A DNA stretch of 8,560 nucleotides from Nitrospirota bacterium (GTDB taxonomy: Bacteria > Nitrospirota > Thermodesulfovibrionia > Thermodesulfovibrionales > JdFR-86), in the NCBI GenBank assembly GCA_030667205.1, contig DAOUWH010000055.1, positions 1-8,560 of the forward strand. The letters run 5' to 3'. The translations under genes and the position numbers were made by a program. The notes beneath the pieces are model-generated. The model searched no databases, was not told the DNA's origin, and saw nothing but the letters and a program-made list of their open reading frames with translations. Of the stretch, positions 1 through 5,709 are shown piece after piece. How positions within the stretch are numbered: position 1 is the first letter of the stretch; the number at the start of each line of letters is the position of its first letter.

Positions 1-437
1 CCGGTCTCCCTTGCGATTTCGATCGCCTCTATGACCGACCCTCCGGTGGTAAGGACGTCGTCCACTATAACCACATCGTCGCCGGCCTGGACGTTACCCT
101 CTACCTGAAGCCCCCTGCCGTGGGGCTTGGGCTCCTTCCTTATGACAAAGGCCTCTATCGGCTCGCCCTTCAGGTAGGAGGCATAGGCTGTGGCCGAGGA
201 GACCGGGTCGGCCCCCATCGTAAGGCCGCCCACCCCTCTGGGCTTGAGGCCGTGCTCCTTTATCGTATCGAAAACGAGGTTGCCTATGAGGTGCTGCCCC
301 TCCGGCGACAGCGTGGTGAGCCTGAGGTCAAAGTAGACGTTGCTCATCTTCCCGGAAGAGAGCCTGAATACGGGCTTGTCGCTCTTTAGAAAAGAGCGGC
401 CCTTGATGAACTCTATGAGCTTTTGTCTGTAGGACAA
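1..437 (-). CDS. pyrE: Orotate phosphoribosyltransferase, N-terminal part (runs off the left edge)
   Basis: Transfers the phosphoribosyl group of PRPP to orotate, giving OMP, in de novo pyrimidine synthesis in the cytoplasm. Reading the - strand from 437 gives 145 codons with no stop. The type I phosphoribosyltransferase PRPP-binding signature VDDVLTTGGS is at about residues 125-134. Upstream of it are the RKEPKPHGRG loop, typical of OPRTases, and the substrate-binding stretch FRLSSGKMSNVYFD near the N-terminus. Members of about 180-215 residues are usual, so only the C-terminal fifth or so is missing. The start is uncertain: no ATG or GTG fits. I chose TTG at 435-437, which gives the familiar N-terminus LSYRQKLIEF. 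An in-frame TTG at 453-455 is the alternative. Neither has a Shine-Dalgarno sequence. It is divergent from rpsO. Confidence 0.93.
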   Translation of the reverse strand, partial: MSYRQKLIEFIKGRSFLKSDKPVFRLSSGKMSNVYFDLRLTTLSPEGQHLIGNLVFDTIKEHGLKPRGVGGLTMGADPVSSATAYASYLKGEPIEAFVIRKEPKPHGRGLQVEGNVQAGDDVVIVDDVLTTGGSVIEAIEIARET

Positions 438-445
438 TGTAAAAA

Positions 446-475
446 ATTCTATCAAAGCCCGACGACAAATAACAA
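446..475 (-). promoter_or_regulatory. Candidate pyrE promoter (TTGTTA, 18 bp, TAGAAT)
   Basis: On the - strand a -35-like TTGTTA (470-475) is followed after 18 bp by a -10-like TAGAAT (446-451). The expected transcription start, near A440, would leave only about three nucleotides before the TTG at 435-437. The -10 matches consensus at five of six positions and the -35 at four of six. This is a sequence match only, and an upstream promoter that places the GC-rich element in the leader is equally possible. Confidence 0.35.
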
Positions 476-478
476 GGG

Positions 479-540
479 GACACATCCCGCGCCTCTGCGC
501 GGGGCCCGCCGGGGGGGGCTTCGGGGCCCTGGTATGTGTC
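479..540. repeat. GC-rich palindromic element, REP-like, between pyrE and rpsO
   Basis: The element is bounded by the perfect 7-bp inverted repeat GACACAT (479-485) / ATGTGTC (534-540). Inside is a perfect 7-bp hairpin (486-492 with 497-503, loop CTCT). A second possible stem pairs the two copies of GGGCCC at 502-507 and 524-529, enclosing a run of eight G. The outer arm on the left reads GGGGACACAT. Ends of this kind resemble repeated extragenic palindromes linked to REP-associated (Y1/IS200-like) transposases. That link comes from general knowledge; only one copy is visible and no transposase is present. It is non-coding and sits immediately beside the rpsO -35 box. Confidence 0.55.
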
Positions 541-570
541 TTTACAGGCTCCGAGGTTCTATGATATGCT
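541..570 (+). promoter_or_regulatory. Likely rpsO-pnp promoter (TTTACA, 18 bp, extended -10 TGATATGCT)
   Basis: TTTACA (541-546, five of six matches to TTGACA) is followed after 18 bp by TATGCT (565-570). The -10 is preceded by TGA, an extended -10 signature. A perfect TATAAT lies further on at 582-587, but I see no good -35 at the right distance for it. It may be a second start site. The -35 hexamer directly abuts the end of the palindromic element. The leader to the rpsO ATG would be about 25-40 nt. Confidence 0.5.
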
Positions 571-615
571 AAAAATCTAACTATAATACGAGAAAAGAGA
601 AAGGAGGGGTGCATA

Positions 616-885
616 ATGCCTCTTGACACGGAAAGAAAACAGTCCATAATCTCAACGTTTAAGATCCACGACACCGACACCGGTTCGCCAGAGGTACAGA
701 TTGCGCTCCTGAGTGAGAGGATTAAATATCTGACCGAGCACTTCAAGACTCACAAGAAAGACCATCACTCACGCAGGGGGCTCCTCATGCTCGTAGGGCA
801 GAGGAGAAAGCTTTTGGATTACCTCAAGTCGCGCAAAAAGGAAAAGTACGAACAGATCATCGAAAAATTAGGCCTAAGAAGGTAG
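616..885 (+). CDS. rpsO: 30S ribosomal protein S15
   Basis: A primary 16S rRNA-binding protein of the small subunit platform, also involved in bridging the two subunits. The 89-residue product has the normal length of the family. It shows the hallmark segments DTGSPEVQIALL (about residues 20-31), HKKDHHSRRGLL (about 46-57) and a basic C-terminal helix ending LGLRR. The start is secure: an AAGGAGG Shine-Dalgarno at 601-607 precedes the ATG. It is the first gene of an operon with pnp, whose ATG follows after only three nucleotides, so translation is probably coupled. In E. coli S15 represses its own mRNA through a leader pseudoknot; I cannot see whether that applies to this short leader. Confidence 0.98.
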   Translation: MPLDTERKQSIISTFKIHDTDTGSPEVQIALLSERIKYLTEHFKTHKKDHHSRRGLLMLVGQRRKLLDYLKSRKKEKYEQIIEKLGLRR

Positions 886-888
886 GAT

Positions 889-2997
889 ATGACAAATATA
901 GAGGGTGAGATTAATGGCAACAAACTTATAATAGAAACCGGCCTGATGGCGAAACAGTCTGACGGCTCCACTGTTGTAAGGTATGGAGACACCGTAGTGC
1001 TCGCCACCGCGGTGGCGGAAAAGACAGTAAGGGTAGAAAGAGATTTTTTTCCGCTTACCATAGATTACGTGGAAAAGACCTACGCGGCCGGGAAGATTCC
1101 CGGCGGTTTTTTTAAGCGTGAAGGCAGGCTCTCCGAAAAGGAGATACTCACCTCCCGCATGATTGACCGGCCTATAAGGCCGCTGTTTCCGGACGGTTTC
1201 AAATGCGAAACACAGGGCATCGTCTTTGTGCTCTCGTACGGCGACGAAAACGTATCCGACATCCTCGGTATCACCGGCGTCTCGGCCGCCCTGATGATAT
1301 CGGACATACCCTTCGACGGCCCGATATCAGGTATAAAGGTCGGCAGGTCCGAGGGCAAGTATATTATCAACCCGACCCTTGATGAGGCCGAAGAATGCGA
1401 CATGGGCCTTATCGTCGTGGGCACCGATGAAGCGGTTGTAATGGTCGAGGGCAACGCCAACGAGGTCTCCGAGGACGTGTTCCTGGAGGCGATCAACCGC
1501 GCCCACGAGGAGATCAAGAAGATCAATGCCGCCCAGAGACAGCTCCGCGAGAAGGTCGGAAAGGAAAAGCGGGCCATAGTGCCCGTCGAGGTAGACGAGG
1601 AGCTTGCTCAAAATGTCAGGGACCACGTCATCGACGGTATAAAGGACGCCGTTAAGATTTCCGACAAGCTCAGGAGACAGACCGAACTGGACAGGATCCT
1701 GGATGATGCCAAAAAGCACTTCAAAGCGGAAGAGCTTGAGATAGGAAAAGCAATCTCCGGCGTCTTTCACAACACAGAAAAGGACCTCGTCAGGAAGATG
1801 ATACTGGACGACGGGGTAAGGACCGACGGAAGAGGTCCCAACGAGATAAGGCCCATCAGCTCCGTGGTCGGACTATTGCCGAGGGCGCACGGCTCGGCGC
1901 TGTTCGTAAGGGGCGAGACCCAGGCCCTTTCGGTTGCCACGCTGGGCACCAGCGACGACGAGCAGAGAATAGACGCACTCGAGGGCGATTACTACAAGAC
2001 CTTCATGCTCCACTACAACTTCCCGCCCTTCAGCGTGGGCGAGGTCAAGTTCCTCCGCGGCCCGGGCAGGCGCGAGATAGGCCACGGCGCCCTTGCGGAG
2101 AGGGCCATGTTGCCGGTAATGCCTTCGAAGGACGACTTCCCATACACCATCAGGGTAGTCTCGGACATCCTCGAATCAAACGGCTCCTCATCGATGGCCA
2201 CGGTCTGCGGCACCACGCTCTCGCTTATGGACGCTGGCGTGCCGCTGAAGAAACCGGTTGCCGGCATAGCCATGGGCCTTATAGTCGAGGGCGACCGCTC
2301 CGTAGTGCTGACCGACATACTCGGCCTCGAAGACCACCTTGGTGATATGGACTTCAAGGTTACGGGCACGGAACAGGGCATAACGGCCTTCCAGATGGAC
2401 GTCAAGGTCGCCGGCATCTCAAGCGAGGTCATGCGCACGGCCCTCGAACGGGCAAGGGAGGGAAGGCTCTTTATACTCGACAAGATGAAAGAGACCATGA
2501 CAGCCCACCGTGAAGACCTCTCACCGCACGCCCCGAGAATTTACACCATGAAGATAAATCAGGACAAGATCCGCGACGTCATAGGCACCGGCGGAAAGAT
2601 CATCAGGGGTATCATCGAGCAGACCGGCGCAAAGATAAACGTCGAGGACGACGGCACGATAAAGATAGCCTCCAGCGACGAGGCCGCGGCCCGCGAGGCC
2701 ATAAAGATTATCGAAGGTATCGTGGAAGAGGCAGTGCTGGGCCAGGTCTACACCGGGGTCGTAAAGCGCATCACCGATTTCGGCGCGTTCGTCGAGATAC
2801 TGCCGGGCACGGACGGCCTTCTGCACATATCCCAGATAGCCCACAAGCGTATCGAGAAGGTCACCGATGTGCTCAGTGAAGGAGACACCCTGGACGTCAA
2901 GGTAATCGAGATAGACAGGACAGGGCGCATCAGGCTCAGCAGGAAAGAGCTTTTAAAAAGGGAACATAGCGAAGAAACGACCGCCGGCAAGACTTAA
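889..2997 (+). CDS. pnp: Polyribonucleotide nucleotidyltransferase (PNPase)
   Basis: Trimeric 3'-to-5' phosphorolytic exoribonuclease that degrades and processes RNA, releasing nucleoside diphosphates; a core degradosome enzyme in many bacteria. The 702-residue protein has the full domain set. The first RNase PH-like domain carries FFKREGR (74-80). An all-helical linker (about 240-300) follows. The catalytic RNase PH domain begins near RTDGRG (311-316) and contains GRREIGHGALAERA, SNGSSSMAT (430-438) and DHLGDMDFK (482-490). D482 and D488 line up with the E. coli active-site aspartates. A KH domain with a GTGG loop (566-569) and an S1 domain from about 618 complete it. The RBS (GGTAGGA) lies across the end of rpsO. 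The C-terminus is a short acidic/polar tail without an obvious degradosome motif. Confidence 0.99.
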   Translation: MTNIEGEINGNKLIIETGLMAKQSDGSTVVRYGDTVVLATAVAEKTVRVERDFFPLTIDYVEKTYAAGKIPGGFFKREGRLSEKEILTSRMIDRPIRPLFPDGFKCETQGIVFVLSYGDENVSDILGITGVSAALMISDIPFDGPISGIKVGRSEGKYIINPTLDEAEECDMGLIVVGTDEAVVMVEGNANEVSEDVFLEAINRAHEEIKKINAAQRQLREKVGKEKRAIVPVEVDEELAQNVRDHVIDGIKDAVKISDKLRRQTELDRILDDAKKHFKAEELEIGKAISGVFHNTEKDLVRKMILDDGVRTDGRGPNEIRPISSVVGLLPRAHGSALFVRGETQALSVATLGTSDDEQRIDALEGDYYKTFMLHYNFPPFSVGEVKFLRGPGRREIGHGALAERAMLPVMPSKDDFPYTIRVVSDILESNGSSSMATVCGTTLSLMDAGVPLKKPVAGIAMGLIVEGDRSVVLTDILGLEDHLGDMDFKVTGTEQGITAFQMDVKVAGISSEVMRTALERAREGRLFILDKMKETMTAHREDLSPHAPRIYTMKINQDKIRDVIGTGGKIIRGIIEQTGAKINVEDDGTIKIASSDEAAAREAIKIIEGIVEEAVLGQVYTGVVKRITDFGAFVEILPGTDGLLHISQIAHKRIEKVTDVLSEGDTLDVKVIEIDRTGRIRLSRKELLKREHSEETTAGKT

Positions 2998-3045
2998 ACA
3001 TCCGGGGGCCCCGACCTGCAATGGTCGGTATATTCTGATAACGGG

Positions 3046-3074
3046 GAGGTGCACTTTCAAGTGCACCTCTTTCT
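3046..3074 (+). terminator. Hairpin terminator or attenuator after pnp
   Basis: A perfect 10-bp stem, GAGGTGCACT (3046-3055) with AGTGCACCTC (3060-3069), encloses the tetraloop TTCA and is followed by TTTCT. The U-tract is short, so termination may be partial. A smaller 6-bp hairpin (CCGACC 3011-3016 / GGTCGG 3023-3028) precedes it. No clear promoter lies between this hairpin and the M16 gene. It therefore probably lowers, rather than ends, transcription into the peptidase gene, and it may also protect the pnp mRNA 3' end. Confidence 0.6.
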
Positions 3075-3096
3075 GGTTAAAACCCCAGGAGGGATA

Positions 3097-4350
3097 ATGT
3101 TCAAAAAAACCGTCCTTGACAACGGGATACCCGTAGTGATGGAGCAGATTCGCAACGTCCGTTCCGTCTCGCTGGGCATATGGGTTAAGGTAGGCTCAAG
3201 AAACGAGCCGCCCCACAAAAGCGGCATATCCCATTTCCTGGAGCACATGTTCTTCAAGGGCACAAAGAAGCGCACTGCAAAGGACATCGCCATAGACATC
3301 GACTCCCTCGGGGGCGACCTCAACGCTTTCACCTCAAAGGAGGGCACTACCTTCTACGTCAAGGTGCTCGACGAATACCTCGAAAGGGGCGTCGAACTCC
3401 TCTCGGATGTGTTTTTGCGCTCCACCTTCCCGGAAGGGGAAGTTGGGAAGGAAAAAGGGGTGATTATAGAGGAGATAAACATGGTCGAGGACACCCCCGA
3501 CGACTATGTCCACGACATCTTCAGCTCTTCGGTCTGGGGCAGCGAGGGGCTGGGCCAGACGGTGCTGGGCAACAGAAAAACAGTGAAGTCGCTTGGCAGG
3601 GACGACCTCGTGGAGCACATCAGGAAGTACTACGGCACCGCCGATACGGTCGTGGCATGCGCCGGGAATTTCGACGCGGACGCCCTCCTTGAAATGCTTA
3701 AAAAGAGTCTGGGCAGGCTCAGGAGGGGCTCGGCCCCGGACATCGGCGAGCCCTCTGTGTTCAACCCCCAAATCCAGGTCGTCGGCCGCGACCTCTCGGA
3801 GGTGCACATCTGCCTCGGCATTAAAGGCATCGCGCAATCAAGCCCCGACCGCTACGCCCTGCTCCTGCTGAACGCGGTGCTCGGCGGGGGCTTAAGCTCC
3901 AGGCTGTTTCAGGAGATAAGGGAAAAAAGAGGCCTTGTCTATTCCGTTTATTCGTTTCTATCGTCCTACATCGACACCGGGCTATGGGGGGTGTATGCCG
4001 GGACCGGCAGGAAAAACGTAAACACTGTCATCGAAAAAACCATCGAGGAGCTTTTCGGGCTCCACCGCACGATCTCGGAGACAGAGCTCCAGAGGGCCAA
4101 GGACCAGCTTAAAGGCAACCTCGTCCTTGGCCTTGAGTCCACGAGCCGGAGGATGCAGAGCCTTGCTACCCAGCTCATATACTACGGAAAGTACTTCTCT
4201 CCGGCGGAGATAATACGGGCCATCGACGCGGTAAGCCTCAAGGAAGCCCGGGAGCTTGCCCACAGGTTGACCACAGAGGACGGAATGGCCCTTACTGTTT
4301 ACGGGCCATTTGAGCAGCGGTCTCTGAAAGCATCTTTGCCGCAGCCCTGA
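3097..4350 (+). CDS. M16 family zinc metallopeptidase (processing-peptidase-like, insulinase superfamily)
   Basis: Predicted zinc endopeptidase of the M16B/mitochondrial processing peptidase-like type, 417 residues, as expected for single-unit bacterial members. The inverted zinc motif HFLEH (H46, E49, H50) is followed by E126 in a VIIEEINM context, giving HxxEH-x75-E. The C-terminal half holds the glycine-rich loop GGGLSS (263-268) and REKRGLVYSVYS (275-286), conserved in the family for substrate binding. There is no signal peptide, so it is likely cytoplasmic. I start at ATG 3097 because AGGAGGG (3087-3093) sits just upstream. An in-frame GTG at 3049 lies inside the terminator stem and has no usable RBS. 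Genes of this family often follow rpsO-pnp (Bacillus mlpA/ymxG); the physiological substrate is generally unknown. The last 19 codons overlap the convergent cysteine desulfurase gene. Confidence 0.95.
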   Translation: MFKKTVLDNGIPVVMEQIRNVRSVSLGIWVKVGSRNEPPHKSGISHFLEHMFFKGTKKRTAKDIAIDIDSLGGDLNAFTSKEGTTFYVKVLDEYLERGVELLSDVFLRSTFPEGEVGKEKGVIIEEINMVEDTPDDYVHDIFSSSVWGSEGLGQTVLGNRKTVKSLGRDDLVEHIRKYYGTADTVVACAGNFDADALLEMLKKSLGRLRRGSAPDIGEPSVFNPQIQVVGRDLSEVHICLGIKGIAQSSPDRYALLLLNAVLGGGLSSRLFQEIREKRGLVYSVYSFLSSYIDTGLWGVYAGTGRKNVNTVIEKTIEELFGLHRTISETELQRAKDQLKGNLVLGLESTSRRMQSLATQLIYYGKYFSPAEIIRAIDAVSLKEARELAHRLTTEDGMALTVYGPFEQRSLKASLPQP

Positions 4351-5443
4351 TGTCCTCTTCGGTATTGTCCTTGCCGATGGAGATCCTAATGGACGCCATT
4401 GCCTCGGCGTCGCCAAGCCCCATGGCCTTCAGCACCGCCGAGGGTGTGTTTACGCCTTCGTGACAGGCGGACCCCGCCGAGACGGCAAGCTTCGTGCCGA
4501 GGGCGTTTACTACCGCAGCGGAATTAGTGCCCGGCAGAACTACGTTAAGGGTGCCCGGAAGCGTAAACAAGGGGTGTCCGTTCAAGCCAACACCGCTAAT
4601 ACTTTTCTTTAGCCCCTCAAGCAGCAGCGCCCTTAACTTCATGGCGCTCTCTATCCTTGCTTGAAGGTCTCTTTTTGCGATCTCAGCCGCCTTGCCAAGG
4701 CCGGCTATGCCCGGGACATTCTCCGTGCCGGGCCTCATGCCACGCTCATGCCCCGCGCCGAATATTATGGGCGTAGGGTTAAAACCCCTTTTTATATAAA
4801 GCGCCCCTACCCCCTTGGGGCCGTAGAACTTGTGGCCTGCTATGGTCATCATATCCGCATGGCTGGCGCTTACCTCGACCTTGCCTACCGACTGGGCCGC
4901 GTCTGTATGAAACGCTACCCCCCGGCTACGGGCGACCTGGGCTATCTCGCCGACGGGCTGGAGGGTGCCGGTCTCGTTGTTTGAGTGCATGATCGTGATA
5001 AGTACGGTATCTTCCCTGATGGCGCTGCTAATCTCATCCGGGGAGACCCTGCAGTGGCTGTCCACGCCCACAAACGAGGCATTGAAACCGATGCCCTGGA
5101 GGTGTTTAACCGTGTTCATGACCGAGGGGTGCTCTATCCCGGAGGTTATGATATGCCCCTTTCCGTGCCTGAGGGCCGTGCCCGTTATCGCAAGCCTGAG
5201 GGCCGTGCCCGTTATCGCAAGATTGTTCGATTCGGTCCCGCCCGAGGTAAAAAAGACCTCCTCCGGCTCGCACCCGATGAGCCCGGCCACATGCGCCCTG
5301 GCCTCCTCCACTTGTGCCCTGGCCCTCTGCCCCGGGAGGTGGGAGCTTGAGGGGTTTCCGAAGACCTCCCTGAGGCAGGCGTACATCGCCTCGCTGACCT
5401 CCGGGTCAACAGGGGTAGTTGCGTTACAGTCAAGATATATCAT
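4292..5443 (-). CDS. Cysteine desulfurase, NifS/IscS class, with a 9-residue internal duplication
   Basis: PLP enzyme that removes sulfur from cysteine as a protein-bound persulfide, supplying Fe-S cluster assembly or tRNA thiolation. Visible features: N-terminal IYLDCNATTPVDP, FTSGGTESNN (65-74, cofactor phosphate binding), H105 in IEHPSV (stacks on PLP), D181 and Q184 in HTDAAQ, the PLP lysine K205 in AGHKFYGPKG, and the catalytic C327 in SAGSACHEG. The loop lacks the SSGSACTS wording of classical IscS; a His after the Cys also occurs in selenocysteine lyases, so substrate choice is open. Residues 75-83 (LAITGTALR) are repeated exactly at 84-92, which lengthens the segment before HIITSGIEH relative to relatives. 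The ATG at 5441-5443 has GAGGA just upstream. No iscR, iscU or nifU is adjacent. The 3' end overlaps the M16 gene by 59 bp. Confidence 0.95.
   Translation of the reverse strand: MIYLDCNATTPVDPEVSEAMYACLREVFGNPSSSHLPGQRARAQVEEARAHVAGLIGCEPEEVFFTSGGTESNNLAITGTALRLAITGTALRHGKGHIITSGIEHPSVMNTVKHLQGIGFNASFVGVDSHCRVSPDEISSAIREDTVLITIMHSNNETGTLQPVGEIAQVARSRGVAFHTDAAQSVGKVEVSASHADMMTIAGHKFYGPKGVGALYIKRGFNPTPIIFGAGHERGMRPGTENVPGIAGLGKAAEIAKRDLQARIESAMKLRALLLEGLKKSISGVGLNGHPLFTLPGTLNVVLPGTNSAAVVNALGTKLAVSAGSACHEGVNTPSAVLKAMGLGDAEAMASIRISIGKDNTEEDIRAAAKMLSETAAQMARKQ
5168..5221. repeat. Exact 27-bp tandem duplication inside the cysteine desulfurase gene
   Basis: Two adjacent identical 27-bp units (5168-5194 and 5195-5221) begin CCTGAGGGCC and end TTATCGCAAG on the + strand. 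Each encodes LAITGTALR on the - strand, so the frame is kept. There is no mismatch between the copies even at third codon positions, which points to a recent event or an assembly artefact. Removing one copy gives the spacing usual in the family. Confidence 0.95.
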
Positions 5444-5455
5444 TATCCTCAGATA

Positions 5456-5484
5456 ATCTTATACCATTTGGCAACGGTATTCAA
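5456..5484 (-). promoter_or_regulatory. Candidate promoter of the cysteine desulfurase gene
   Basis: On the - strand TTGAAT (5479-5484) is followed after 17 bp by TAAGAT (5456-5461). Both boxes match consensus at four of six positions. Transcription would begin about 5-10 nt upstream of the start codon and just ahead of or within the GAGGA ribosome binding site, so the leader would be very short. This is a weak sequence match only. Confidence 0.3.
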
Positions 5485-5523
5485 TCACGGACAACAGGAC
5501 CCTCTGAAGTCTAAACCTACAGC

Positions 5524-5553
5524 TTTACAAAAGCCTTATTATGTTGATATCAT
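5524..5553 (+). promoter_or_regulatory. Likely tRNA-Ser promoter (TTTACA, 18 bp, TATCAT)
   Basis: TTTACA (5524-5529) and TATCAT (5548-5553) each match consensus at five of six positions and are 18 bp apart. The -10 box ends 22 nt before the mature tRNA, leaving a normal 5' leader of about 15 nt for RNase P removal. No separate promoter is evident between the tRNA and the lipoprotein gene, so this one may drive both. Confidence 0.5.
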
Positions 5554-5564
5554 AATTAAATCTG

Positions 5565-5582
5565 CTGGAGAGGCTGGAGAGG
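5565..5582 (+). repeat. 9-bp tandem repeat at the 5' edge of tRNA-Ser
   Basis: CTGGAGAGG occurs twice in a row (5565-5573 and 5574-5582). The second copy includes the 5' acceptor strand GGAGAGG of tRNA-Ser, so the leader carries a second identical copy of that strand. Confidence 0.8.
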
Positions 5583-5668
5583 TGGCCGAGCGGTTGAAGG
5601 CAGCCGCCTGCTAAGCGGTTGTGGGGTTAAAAGCTCCACCCAGGGTTCGAATCCCTGCCTCTCCGCCA
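5576..5668 (+). tRNA. tRNA-Ser(GCT)
   Basis: A 93-nt class II tRNA reading AGC/AGU codons. The acceptor stem GGAGAGG (5576-5582) pairs with CCTCTCC (5658-5664), followed by discriminator G and encoded CCA (5666-5668). The anticodon stem GCCGC/GCGGT closes the loop CTGCTAA with anticodon GCT at 5610-5612. The long variable arm (about TGTGGGG / CTCCACC) is characteristic of serine tRNAs. The T arm CAGGG-TTCGAAT-CCCTG (5641-5657) is intact. Confidence 0.98.
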
Positions 5669-5709
5669 GGATTACTGAAATTAACTACAAACAAATTGGA
5701 GGTTGGTTC

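Noticed and set aside
120..389. Open frame of 89 codons on the + strand
   Set aside because: It is the complement of the clearly conserved pyrE coding sequence, with no RBS and no recognisable protein.
1080..2498. Several long open frames on the - strand inside pnp
   Set aside because: Shadow frames of a high-GC conserved gene; Ser/Pro-rich low-complexity translations with no family resemblance.
3029..3034. TATATT as a promoter for the M16 gene
   Set aside because: There is no -35-like sequence at an acceptable distance, and the start site would lie just before the terminator hairpin.
3334..3837. 167-codon frame on the - strand inside the M16 gene
   Set aside because: Antisense of conserved metallopeptidase sequence including the zinc-ligand region; no start signal.
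5168..5221. The 27-bp repeats considered as the start of a CRISPR or other array
   Set aside because: Only two units, no spacers, and both lie within a conserved coding frame.
4661..5456. Overlapping + strand frames across the cysteine desulfurase gene
   Set aside because: The - strand carries all catalytic residues in order. The + frames owe their length to codon bias and the 27-bp repeat.
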